A program made the position numbers and the translations under genes. Shown here one piece after another: positions 53,104-62,429 of a DNA stretch of 64,000 nt (positions are counted from its first letter, which is position 1; each line of letters opens with the position of its first letter). Below the pieces are notes generated by a model. It was not told the DNA's origin and did not search any database. It was given only the letters and a program-made list of their open reading frames with translations. Source of the DNA: Fidelibacterota bacterium (lineage in GTDB: Bacteria; Fidelibacterota; UBA8477; JABMPR01); the NCBI GenBank assembly GCA_016844955.1, contig JAERTH010000032.1, positions 1 to 64,000 on the forward strand, given 5' to 3'.

Positions 53104-53571
53104 TTAGGGGCGATATTTTCTGGCACGGTCCATTTCACGGTCTGCATCCCGTTTCAGGGCTGTCTGACGTTTATCTCGAACGTTTTTACCCTTGGCCAGT
53201 CCCAGCTCGACCTTCAATTTTCCAGCTTTAAAATAAAGGGATAGAGGTAAGAGGGTATATCCTTTGGCTTCAATTTCGTGACTTAATTTTCTAATTTCTT
53301 TTTTGTGTAACAAGAGTAGTCTGGGGCGCGTGGGATCATGTTGATCGTACTCATTGGCTGTTTCCCAGGGTGATACATGAAGATTCATGAGGGAAATACT
53401 GCCATTGCGAGGACGTGCATAGGCATCACCCAGATTTACTTTGCCTGCGCGGATAGACTTAACCTCAGTGCCATGTAATGATATACCAGCCTCATATTTT
53501 TCAATGATCTCATATTCATAGTAGGCCCGCTTGTTACGCACGACCAGCTTTATGGAGGCATGTTCATTCAC
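53104..53571 (-). CDS. smpB: SsrA-binding protein
   Basis: RNKRAYYEYEIIEKYEAGISLHGTEVKSIRAGKVNLGDAYA. Confidence 0.97.
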   Translation of the reverse strand: MNEHASIKLVVRNKRAYYEYEIIEKYEAGISLHGTEVKSIRAGKVNLGDAYARPRNGSISLMNLHVSPWETANEYDQHDPTRPRLLLLHKKEIRKLSHEIEAKGYTLLPLSLYFKAGKLKVELGLAKGKNVRDKRQTALKRDADREMDRARKYRP

Positions 53572-53854
53572 GGCGAAAATTTATTCGTACCTTTAGTGAT
53601 AGCAACCCTGCTTTTTAATTAATCCTGGACATAAAGCACTGCTTTAGCTCATCGACATTGACTTAAAGTGTTCTTTTATCTGGTTGCATTCTCTTGTTAT
53701 GGGTTTATTAAATCCCAGTGATTACTAGACCTATCTGATCTGTAAAAAAGCCATCCTTATCATGATTAATGCCTTGATGAAAGTTGAATAAGGGGTTATA
53801 ATTAAAGTAATGGTTCAAGTGTTTAACTCTGATTTAATATAGGACGAAGTGTCC

Positions 53855-54310
53855 ATGCCAAGGGAAGCCATCAAAAAGCTGTATTACTCAATTGGAGAAG
53901 TCAGTGAAGCTACTGACCTGAAACAGTATGTTTTACGTTATTGGGAATCTGAATTTCCACAGCTTTCTCCTGCCAAAAATCGAGCAGGCAACCGGACCTA
54001 CCGCGAGAAAGACATTGAACTGGTTAATTTCATCAAAACACTCCTGTACGAAAAAAAATATACCATTGAAGGTGCCCGCCAAAAGCTGAAAGAACTACAG
54101 GAAAGTGGTCTCCCCTTAAGCATTGCCAGCCTTGAAGACGGGGCTACTGTAACCGCTCCTGCCACCCCTGCTCCCGCAGCAGAAAAGACGGAACCTGCTC
54201 CTGCAAAGCCGTCAAGTGATTCTACTCCCAATGATTCAGAGCGCTACAAGCATTTTCTTGGCAGCCTCCGCACCGAACTCCAGCAACTGCTGGAGTTAAT
54301 CGACTCCTAA
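53855..54310 (+). CDS. MerR family transcriptional regulator
   Basis: YYSIGEVSEATDLKQYVLRYWESEFPQLSPAKNRAGNRTYREKDIELV; SD AGGACG before ATG. Confidence 0.9.
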   Translation: MPREAIKKLYYSIGEVSEATDLKQYVLRYWESEFPQLSPAKNRAGNRTYREKDIELVNFIKTLLYEKKYTIEGARQKLKELQESGLPLSIASLEDGATVTAPATPAPAAEKTEPAPAKPSSDSTPNDSERYKHFLGSLRTELQQLLELIDS

Positions 54311-54383
54311 TTTTTCCTGTTAAATCATAATGCATCCTTGATTTGGATGCATCAATAGCTTTAATTAGGCCGCTTTAAAATAT

Positions 54384-54458
54384 CGGAACGTGGCGCAGCC
54401 CGGTTAGCGCGCTTGACTGGGGGTCAAGAGGTCGGGAGTTCAAATCTCCCCGTTCCGA
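54384..54458 (+). tRNA. tRNA-Pro(GGG)
   Basis: CGGAACG...CTTGACTGGGGGTCAAG (anticodon GGG)...GGGAGTTCAAATCTCCC CGTTCCG-A; no encoded CCA. Confidence 0.92.
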
Positions 54459-54504
54459 CTCCAATTAAACCCTACCTGTTTGGTGGGGTTTTTCTTTTGC
54501 ATCA
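54429..54504 (+). repeat. 76-bp direct repeat copy 1 (tRNA-Pro variable loop/T-arm/acceptor 3' strand + terminator)
   Basis: AGGTCGGGAGTTCAAATCTCCCCGTTCCGACTCCAATTAAACCCTACCTGTTTGGTGGGGTTTTTCTTTTGCATCA, identical to 54534-54609. Confidence 0.97.
54467..54497 (+). terminator. tRNA-Pro terminator
   Basis: AAACCCTACC-TGTTT-GGTGGGGTTT + T-rich tail (10-bp stem, one G-U). Confidence 0.85.
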
Positions 54505-54533
54505 GTCTACGCGTCCCAACACGAGTGTCGGGA

Positions 54534-54609
54534 AGGTCGGGAGTTCAAATCTCCCCGTTCCGACTCCAATTAAACCCTACCTGTTTGGTGGGGTTTTTCT
54601 TTTGCATCA
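54534..54609 (+). repeat. 76-bp direct repeat copy 2 (3' tRNA-Pro fragment + terminator)
   Basis: Identical to 54429-54504, offset 105 bp; lacks a tRNA 5' half. Confidence 0.97.
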
Positions 54610-54678
54610 ATACTTCGGACATTGAGGCTCCCGAAATGTCCAGTTATTATCAATTTTTGAGGTTTCGAGAACCTCAAC
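54557..54678 (+). repeat. Larger diverged repeat block, copy A
   Basis: GTTCCGACTCCAATTAAACCCTACC...TACTTCGGACATTGAGGCTC..GAAATGTCCAGTT...TTGAGGTTTCGAG.ACCTCAAC. Confidence 0.85.
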
Positions 54679-54812
54679 CTCCGGTAGTACCAATACCTCA
54701 ATGTGGCGGCAGTGAGTATTGGTAGGCATTATTTTCGATGGAACGTGATCATCGAGAATTTGTTCAGGCACTTCTCCCCGCATGCCAGGTCCTAGCTCAG
54801 CGAGCGTAGACT

Positions 54813-54929
54813 GTTTCCGACTCCAATAAACCCTACCTTTTTGGTAATTATTTTTGCAAGTACTTCGGGCATTGAGGCTCAGGAAATGTCCAGTTGTTGC
54901 CACAGGGTTGAGGTTTCAAGTGCCTCAAC
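54813..54929 (+). repeat. Larger diverged repeat block, copy B
   Basis: GTTTCCGACTCCAATAAACCCTACC...TACTTCGGGCATTGAGGCTCAGGAAATGTCCAGTT...GTTGAGGTTTCAAGTGCCTCAAC. Confidence 0.85.
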
Positions 54930-55067
54930 ACCGTGTGCTTCACTGGTTCCTCATTTTACATCATTTCCCTGTTGTACTCACCTAAAGGTGAGTCCTCGGT
55001 TAGGTTTCGTTTGAGTCAGGTTGCTGTATTGACTAATCCCAACGATTTACTGCATTACAAGAAGGCT

Positions 55068-56126
55068 TTACTTGAGACAAATTAATCTGATTGCCCGCGA
55101 ATATTTTCCAGCTTGAACATGCGCGATGAATACTCCACTTCCAATTTGAACCCCAGCATCATCTGATCCATCCCAGATTGTCTGATGGAATCCTGCAGAG
55201 AAATAGAAGTCGCCGAACTGTCTAACTGGTCGACCTGCTATGTCATAAATTGTAATTCTAATTTTTGACGGTTCATGGAGCGCATATGATATCGTCGTGC
55301 TGGGGTTAAATGGGTTAGGGTAAACAGGGTGGACTTCCAGGGATTTAATTTGCTGAGTTTCTGCTATCGTGCTGGTTGTATTCGATGCTGTCAATTCCCA
55401 ATCAAAGTGTGCATTCATCGATCCAATAACATTGCCATTTTCATCGATTAGAATTATCTCATAAATAGAAATGGATCTTTTGATGAGACCAACTCCTTCG
55501 GACCACCATTCATAAAAATTCACATCTTCCTCAAAGTAATAGTCAATCTGAATTTTTTCACAGTTGAAGGGACCAATAATCGTCCCCACTTCCTCTGACC
55601 CCACCCATGTTCTCACTGCATGCCAAGGATCCGTGAACCATATCCAAGAGCTATCAGCAAGAAGAGGGTACTGCAAGAGCTTTCTGGGAGGTTCAAAGAT
55701 TGAGGTGTCCCTTAGAGAACTTTTAATTAGGCTTTGATGTATCTGTCGAAGCGATGAGAACAACTGGTTTCCTACCTTGAATTGTACACTCGGCTGTGAT
55801 GAATCTGGAGGATTTGTGAACGCTAAGACGAACAGCCCTGAATCGTTTTCGGTGTACCATTCAGAGTGATTGGGGACGTTGCCCCCTTCCCAATTGTCCA
55901 TGCGATAGGCTTCGTGGCCAGCAATAGAGTCAATTGAGGTAATAACTTGAGTCTCCTCTTCGACGTAAACTGAATCATCAATCTCAATTGATTCTGATTC
56001 TGTGTAGTATGTATAGCGATAAACCCAATTATTATCGATTGAAAGTGGTATATAATTCTCCGCCATCGATATTTGTGAGCATACGAGCATGAAAATTGTA
56101 AATCTTGTGTGCCTCATGTATCTCAT
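55068..56126 (-). CDS. Secreted protein with C-terminal FlgD-Ig/T9SS-like sorting domain
   Basis: Signal peptide; C-terminus VYPNPFNPSTTISYALHEPSKIRITIYDIAGRPVRQ...WDGSDDAGVQIGSGVFIAHVQAGKYSRAIRLICLK. Confidence 0.82.
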   Translation of the reverse strand: MRYMRHTRFTIFMLVCSQISMAENYIPLSIDNNWVYRYTYYTESESIEIDDSVYVEEETQVITSIDSIAGHEAYRMDNWEGGNVPNHSEWYTENDSGLFVLAFTNPPDSSQPSVQFKVGNQLFSSLRQIHQSLIKSSLRDTSIFEPPRKLLQYPLLADSSWIWFTDPWHAVRTWVGSEEVGTIIGPFNCEKIQIDYYFEEDVNFYEWWSEGVGLIKRSISIYEIILIDENGNVIGSMNAHFDWELTASNTTSTIAETQQIKSLEVHPVYPNPFNPSTTISYALHEPSKIRITIYDIAGRPVRQFGDFYFSAGFHQTIWDGSDDAGVQIGSGVFIAHVQAGKYSRAIRLICLK

Positions 56127-56282
56127 GGCTTCCCCAAAAAGTAAATTTGAATTGCCCTAACGACTTGGGCTTGACCTATTTTCAAGAAAGTATTACAGGG
56201 TAACATAAGTCCTTCTATCAACAACATTCTGCTACTTGCTCTTTTTGCATGTGAATCCGATCTTAGGCATAGTTCTGTTTCA

Positions 56283-57443
56283 TTATTCCTCGATGTCGAC
56301 ATTCCCTAACAGAAATTCTGGATCACCAGTTTCCCTTGGTGTAAAAAAGTTTTCAATGGGCTTTATAAACATGCCTGAAAGTGTTGTGACCCAAACCTTA
56401 CCCGCATATTCAGTAACTGAGGTGATTTCATGACCTTCCAGACCAGCGTTGTCTAGCTCCTCTATTGTCCCTGTATCAAGATCGACAGTTGCAATTTGGC
56501 TGTATACATGGAAACACAATTGATCCTCAAGCTCGAAAAAGTGCAGCTGTCTGGCGGGAAAACCTGTGGCCTGGACTTGCCAGGTAAGGCCTTTATCCGC
56601 TGAACGATACAGTGAATAAGTGTTTTCATTGTATGCGTATAGAGATTCATTGAATGTAAAAATATCAGTGATTCTTCCTGGAGTTATGCCTTGAGCTATG
56701 GAAACATGTCCAGATGGGTCAATAACATACAACTCATCGAAGGAAACAAGAAATACATCCTCAAATGATCCCACCTGGGAGAGGAACTTACTGGTATTTG
56801 TTTCAATAGGGATACGCAATACCTCTGGAGAAATATCAAGTATTGTCTTTCCATACAGGAGATTTTCTTCTGGGGTCAATGAAATTAGGCAGAAAGATAC
56901 ATTTAAATTGATGGCTTGGCTCGTATCGCTGATCAGTGTTAGATACTGATTCGCATTATTGAAGGCACCGATGTTCTGCGAGTCATATTCAATGGGAACT
57001 CTTGCCTGGTCACTATAGCCAACATCGTACTCACTTAATCGAAAATAGTATTTATAGGGATATGAGGCACTTGATCCGTCCCCATACCAATAGAATAGAG
57101 AATTCAAGCATAACTGGTTACCACCTTCCCCGGCATACATTATATATGGGCCACCAATAGCCGGTTTATAGTTGATAGCGCTATTGTTTACAGGATAACC
57201 ACTCATCCTAGTCTCTGAGGTTGAAGAATCGTAAGCGGCCATAATATCTACACCCGCTACGATAAATCGCCCATCACTGGCAGAAGCATTCAATATGATT
57301 TTACTGGTCCTGAAGTAGGTCTCATCAAGTTCCCACGCGGGTTGACTGCTTGATTCTAGTGGTGATTCATCTTCTGTACATGAAAAAAGAAACACTGTGA
57401 CCATTGCTAAACTGAATCCGAGAAATGTTCTTGAAAAAATCAT
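56283..57443 (-). CDS. Hypothetical lipoprotein, possible beta-propeller
   Basis: MIFSRTFLGFSLAMVTVFLFSCTEDE lipobox; repeated beta-rich segments (SADKGLTWQVQATGFPARQL, BNR-like). Confidence 0.65.
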   Translation of the reverse strand: MIFSRTFLGFSLAMVTVFLFSCTEDESPLESSSQPAWELDETYFRTSKIILNASASDGRFIVAGVDIMAAYDSSTSETRMSGYPVNNSAINYKPAIGGPYIMYAGEGGNQLCLNSLFYWYGDGSSASYPYKYYFRLSEYDVGYSDQARVPIEYDSQNIGAFNNANQYLTLISDTSQAINLNVSFCLISLTPEENLLYGKTILDISPEVLRIPIETNTSKFLSQVGSFEDVFLVSFDELYVIDPSGHVSIAQGITPGRITDIFTFNESLYAYNENTYSLYRSADKGLTWQVQATGFPARQLHFFELEDQLCFHVYSQIATVDLDTGTIEELDNAGLEGHEITSVTEYAGKVWVTTLSGMFIKPIENFFTPRETGDPEFLLGNVDIEE

Positions 57444-57585
57444 CTGTTCCTCCAATAGTTATATGTATTCTTAACCTTCCTGCCTTAACCTATTTCCGGC
57501 GAACATCGCTTGGTAGGGTCTCATTATCCAATCAGATCCGCTCCACTACATGTGAGTCTGCCAGGAGTAGTCTTGGTTAGGATGG

Positions 57586-58296
57586 TTACATTTCCACGTT
57601 CACAATACTCTGATCAAAATTTTGTACATATCTATAAGGGTAGAATTGCATGAATATCTGCAAACCACCCTCATAATCCTGAACGGGATAGAATACGAAT
57701 CCTTCCATTGACTCACCAGGCTCCAACTTTGTGTCCTTCAAAATCGAAGATTGCCAAAACCTCTCTTCAGATTCGAGTGCTAGCAATCTTTGCTCATAAC
57801 TCTGATCTAATTTGAGGTCACTCACTTCCTGTTCCAATTCCTCAATTCTCTCAGCATTTAATGCTTCCGTGGTCGGTTTCTCTTGCTCAGGAATAAATGC
57901 ACCGACGAGGTCAAGTGTTAATTCTCCGACCTGGCTACCGAGTCTAATCGCTTGTAATCTATGTATCTTTGCTCTTTCTTTTTCTATGTGTGCAAGTTCA
58001 CCTTCCAGTGTCAGAGCTGAAATAAGTGTGGGAGTATCCTGATTTAACTTACAGACAAGGTTTCTGGGCTGAATTTCGATGGTTGAACCTGATTTATTTT
58101 GAATACTAGTCTCAAACTTCCAGCAATTTTTATCAATCCCCATAAACTCCAATGAAACTGCAAGATCACTCGCTGAGGCATTGTCATTTTCCAGAACTTC
58201 CAGTTTGCCTTTATCGCTCGATTTGAGCATGGGCATTGGGACACAACTCATAAATATGAATATTGCAATTAAAACGAATAAGTACGATCGACTCAT
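57586..58296 (-). CDS. Hypothetical lipoprotein
   Basis: MSRSYLFVLIAIFIFMSCVP lipobox; coiled-coil-like middle region. Confidence 0.65.
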   Translation of the reverse strand: MSRSYLFVLIAIFIFMSCVPMPMLKSSDKGKLEVLENDNASASDLAVSLEFMGIDKNCWKFETSIQNKSGSTIEIQPRNLVCKLNQDTPTLISALTLEGELAHIEKERAKIHRLQAIRLGSQVGELTLDLVGAFIPEQEKPTTEALNAERIEELEQEVSDLKLDQSYEQRLLALESEERFWQSSILKDTKLEPGESMEGFVFYPVQDYEGGLQIFMQFYPYRYVQNFDQSIVNVEM

Positions 58297-58350
58297 TTTT
58301 CTCCCCTTGCGCTTTTTTTGTTTGCTTCGGCTTTACGACTTGGTTGTGTG

Positions 58351-59868
58351 TTATTTAATCATCAATATTTTCCGGGAATCGCATCTAGATTCGTTGGTCA
58401 GTTTAATCACGTATACACCTGAATCAATTTCGTCACCGCTTAGGTCCTGTCCATTCCAGAATAAATCTGTGCCTCGGATTTCTTTCTATGCCCAGACTAA
58501 ACGCCCCCTCAAGTCAAAGATTTCAATAGTAGCCTGGCTGTGTGTTTGAGGAAGAGTAATTGCTATTCTAACTTGATTGTTGAATGGGTTCGGGTATGTA
58601 TTTCGAATGGCTAAGTCCCTGGGTACAATATTCTGTTCTTTTTCGAGATGAACCAAATCCTTGATTCCATAATAATAAACACGTGAATATTCCGGTGTAC
58701 GTATCCCAATTAGTGAATGTGAGTTAGATCCATCATTGTCTATTTGATGCCTGATAATATCCGTTTGTGTTTCAAATACAATTATCGTGTCTATTGCCAG
58801 AATTGAATAATCGTCTCGTGAAATTCTTTTGTTGATCAATCCATACCAATTCGAAACCTCAGTTGAGTTTCCACTTCTCAATACTGGTATTTGAATAACT
58901 ATCTCGTCTGGTAGAATGGTGGATCGATAACCACCAAGGTATTCTTCGGAATCAACCGGAGAAGTATATATCAGTTCAATGCTTGACGCATGAGAAAGTG
59001 GGTTATAGGTCCAGAGGTGAACGCTTTCCTCATCCATCATTTTGAAAAGAGTCATGAACTTTGCTTCAGTGGCATGCAGGTGAGGCATCGTTGTACTACT
59101 CGGGAATACTGAATCTGTTTGTGTCACGACACTATCAAGTGACACACATACACTACTCCAATTGGCACTGCCTTCCAGGTTGTAGATTGAAAGGAAAGTG
59201 TTGTTCGATCTTATTTTTTGCTGGTAATAACTGGAAACCATGGGAATTTCCAGAAGGGTGTCACCATTGACAACAAAATTTGAGTCGAATGGATCCTGCC
59301 ATTCATCAAACAGATCGATCTCCTTAATAAATAACAGAGCGTCGTCATCATCTATGGGCCATTCTTTAAAAAAAGCACAAGCATGAGATGAATCGGTCTT
59401 CCAGATATCTCTTACTTGAGATTCTTTAGAATAGAAATATTGATTGTTCTGAGTGTGGTTATTCGTCAGGTCAATTGACATGAGTTTGTGAGACTCATAG
59501 GGGGTTACAAGATCGCCAGAATATGAAATCTGAATGAGCAGGTTCTGGTTCTCATACCCGCAAATATATGGGTAATACCACCCACCGTGTCCATCAAAAC
59601 CACCTATAGAATGATGTTTAGCTGGCTCACTCTCAGGGTATTGTTTCATGATATAGCTTTCTTCACCATAATCCATGAGATCATACAAACCGAGTATATC
59701 ACCCGTCGTCGAGATAGTCATATTGAATTGAGGATACCACTCCTGGAACCAATATTGATCGTTTGGGTAGTATGTTTCTAATGTGTCGAGGCTTTGCGCC
59801 ATTGGTGTGCTTATTAATAAAAGTAACCCGATAACAGTTGTGTATAGTTTACTCATATTTTCCCCCAT
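58351..59868 (-). pseudogene. Secreted hypothetical protein with C-terminal sorting-like domain interrupted by in-frame TAG at 58486-58488 (track ORF 58486-59868)
   Basis: ...NTYPNPFNNQVRIAITLPQTHSQATIEIFDLRGRLVWA*KEIRGTDLFWNGQDLSGDEIDSGVYVIKLTNESRCDSRKILMIK* in one frame. Confidence 0.75.
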
Positions 59869-60135
59869 CTTCTATCTCGTTACAAATTTTATAAAAATTC
59901 CTGATATTACACATTTGTCCCGAGCTACCGCTTAGTTGGCTAAGCCAGTATCAATACGTGATAAAGCCATTTAACTTTGTATCCCCCATATTTGATAATT
60001 GTTGCTTGAATGTAGACTATCTGCTTATAATCACAACTATTATGAAGTAACCCCAGGTTAGTACTACATAAATACCCACATTCTAGGTGACCATTAATTT
60101 TCTGTGCTGTACCGTCATCCCAGGGCTTTCAGGAA

Positions 60136-60783
60136 CTATCCGTTAACTGACATAACTGACTGATTGCGAAAATAAATCATCAGGCAAATGCACATGGCCA
60201 GAGCGATGGGACCCCAGGCAATTGGGCCAGTTGGAATAAATAGATTAAATACGAAACTGATGGCACTGCCGAATGATAATAAGGCATAAATAATGAACAA
60301 CCAGCGAATGGTTCGCTCCAGTCTGGTAATTGAGAATAAGGGGGCCACGAAAACAGCAGCAATAGAAGAAAATACACCCCAACCTAACACCTCCAACGAA
60401 AACATAATTGAACCTTCACTGTATGGCAAAAATCGGGAGAGGTCAGCTGGTAAGTCTGCCAAATTGCTCTGTATGACAGTGAGTTGTACAAAGCGGTTAA
60501 TACTCACCGTTACTGCAAACAATATGGTGAAGGTGACTCCAAGAGATCCCAGTACCTCATTGGTATCCTGTTTTACAAATCTGATTGCCGTGTATAGAAC
60601 CACCAAACCCGGTATAGTCAGAAAAGTAGCTATACCCGATGCGAGTTGTACAAATGGCGAAGGTGGAAGTGTGATCCCTTCAGACACCATCATGAAAATC
60701 AGGATCAGGATATAGAGTATTTCCAACACTGCCACATAGGACGCTGCCCAGAACCCTAATCGACTGGCGAAATTCTTGGTCAT
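60136..60783 (-). CDS. Hypothetical multi-pass membrane protein
   Basis: SD AGGAG before ATG at 60783; about six TM segments. Confidence 0.65.
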   Translation of the reverse strand: MTKNFASRLGFWAASYVAVLEILYILILIFMMVSEGITLPPSPFVQLASGIATFLTIPGLVVLYTAIRFVKQDTNEVLGSLGVTFTILFAVTVSINRFVQLTVIQSNLADLPADLSRFLPYSEGSIMFSLEVLGWGVFSSIAAVFVAPLFSITRLERTIRWLFIIYALLSFGSAISFVFNLFIPTGPIAWGPIALAMCICLMIYFRNQSVMSVNG

Positions 60784-60837
60784 ATCTACTCCTGATTTGT
60801 GCATGCATCATCAGTGTCGAACAATTATTTAGCCGGA

Positions 60838-61278
60838 CTACTCACCAGACGGGAGAAGCCTTTTGGTGAAGAAATACATCTCATGACCTCTGGGATATTC
60901 CGGCAGTGTAGCCAATAATTCATAGCCCAACTTTTCATAGAATTCTTTTGCCTGCCAACTCGTTGACTCAAGCAATGCAAGTTCGTAGTCATGATCCCGG
61001 GCGAATTGTTCAGCTGTCTCCATGAGCTTTGAACCGAGCCCCCGACCACGGGCTTCCTCTGAGACCCATATGAGCTCTACATGCAAGGCATTCCAGAAAC
61101 ACGTAGCTCTCAATCCTCCGATAATTTTTTCGTGCTCATCTCTGGCAAATACTGAGAATTTTGTTTCAGGTTCCCCTGGTTCTAGCTCCCTTAAGCTCTC
61201 ATGGTTAAAATTCACCAGTCCATGACTGATAAACTTAGCATCTTCAGGTGCAGGCGTTGTAGTGAGTTCAATCTTCAT
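60838..61278 (-). CDS. GNAT family N-acetyltransferase
   Basis: VELIWVSEEARGRGLGSKLMETAEQFARDHDYELALLESTSWQAKEFYEKLGYE. Confidence 0.93.
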   Translation of the reverse strand: MKIELTTTPAPEDAKFISHGLVNFNHESLRELEPGEPETKFSVFARDEHEKIIGGLRATCFWNALHVELIWVSEEARGRGLGSKLMETAEQFARDHDYELALLESTSWQAKEFYEKLGYELLATLPEYPRGHEMYFFTKRLLPSGE

Positions 61279-61482
61279 AAAGCTTTCGGCGAATTAGTAA
61301 TTGTGGTACCAGTTATAATTATAGGACTTGAGCGAAATTCCGTCAGAGTAATCTTAAGGTCCCCTTCATTCACATGAGACCAACGAAATAATTCCATGTG
61401 TTCCCATCAAAAAACAGGCACTAAACTCTGGGAGTCATAGATGTAACTCCCAGAGCTCAAATACAACGAGTCCGGTATGTCC

Positions 61483-62418
61483 TTACTCTCCTATTTCAGG
61501 CTGTTTGGAGTGTTCCAGTACTGACATGACAGTGGCCACCATGGATGAGATATCGCCCATGTTTGCGGGAATAATCATGGTATTATTTTCCTGAGCCAAT
61601 TTGCCAAACTCTGCTACATACTTCTCGGCTACACGCAGATTGGCCGCAGTTTTGCCACCACTCTGACTAAGGGATTTGGCAATATTTCTAATTCCTTCAG
61701 CTGTTGCAATAGCGATCAATTCAATTTCTTTGGCCTGCCCTTCAGCCTCGTTGATACGTTTTTCCTTTTCCCCTTCAGAGACGGCTATTGCTTCCCGTTT
61801 CAAGCCCTCTGCTCTATTGATCCGGGACTGTCTGTCACCCTCTGAAGTAGCTATGGAGGCGCGTTTCTCTCGCTCAGCTTTCATTTGTTTTTCCATGGCA
61901 TCCATAACGCTTTGTGGCGGTGTAATATCCTTGATCTCATAACGCAGAACCTTGACACCCCAATTCTGGGCAGCTTCATCAATAGCAGACACCACCTGCT
62001 GGTTCAATGTTTCACGTTCTTCAAACGTGCGATCCAGCTCAATCTTGCCAATTACAGAACGCAATGAGGTCTGGGCCAACTGGCTGGCGGCCACACGATA
62101 GTTGTCGATTCCATAGGCTGATAGTTTGCTGTCAATGACCTGGAGATAGACTACTCCATCAACGGAAACGGATACATTATCTGTTGTGATACAGTCCTGC
62201 GAGGGGATATCCATGACCTCTTCCTTGAGTGAACGCTTGTAGGCGATCTTGTCTAGAAAGGGCACCAGGATGTGAAACCCGGCGCTGAGAGAGGTGCTAT
62301 ATTTCCCCAGACGCTCGATTATATATTCAGACCTCTGGGGTACAACTACTGCAGTTTTAGCCAGGAGGCCAACAACGATTACAGCCAGTATACCAACAAC
62401 AATTAATGATTCACCCAT
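61483..62418 (-). CDS. SPFH/stomatin-like (QmcA family) protein
   Basis: VVPQRSEYIIERLGKYSTSLSAGFHILVPFLDKIAYKRSLKEEVMDIPSQDCITTDNVSVSVDGVVYLQV. Confidence 0.95.
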   Translation of the reverse strand: MGESLIVVGILAVIVVGLLAKTAVVVPQRSEYIIERLGKYSTSLSAGFHILVPFLDKIAYKRSLKEEVMDIPSQDCITTDNVSVSVDGVVYLQVIDSKLSAYGIDNYRVAASQLAQTSLRSVIGKIELDRTFEERETLNQQVVSAIDEAAQNWGVKVLRYEIKDITPPQSVMDAMEKQMKAEREKRASIATSEGDRQSRINRAEGLKREAIAVSEGEKEKRINEAEGQAKEIELIAIATAEGIRNIAKSLSQSGGKTAANLRVAEKYVAEFGKLAQENNTMIIPANMGDISSMVATVMSVLEHSKQPEIGE

Positions 62419-62429
62419 AAGACATTCCC

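Noticed and set aside
53572-53848. Possible tmRNA next to smpB
   Set aside because: No tRNA-Ala-like ends or tag-peptide reading frame found in this gap.
54413-54725. ORFs on + strand (54413..54625, 54480..54725) with repeated peptide GSSNLPVPTPIKPYLFGGVFLLHQ
   Set aside because: They are translations of the tRNA-Pro 3' end and terminator duplication, not genes; the peptide repeat only mirrors the DNA repeat.
54429-54930. Possible CRISPR array
   Set aside because: Only two to three repeat units of 76-120 bp with irregular spacing and tRNA/terminator content; no cas genes nearby.
60293-60715. 140-aa + strand ORF
   Set aside because: Antisense to the membrane protein gene, which has a better SD and clear TM pattern.
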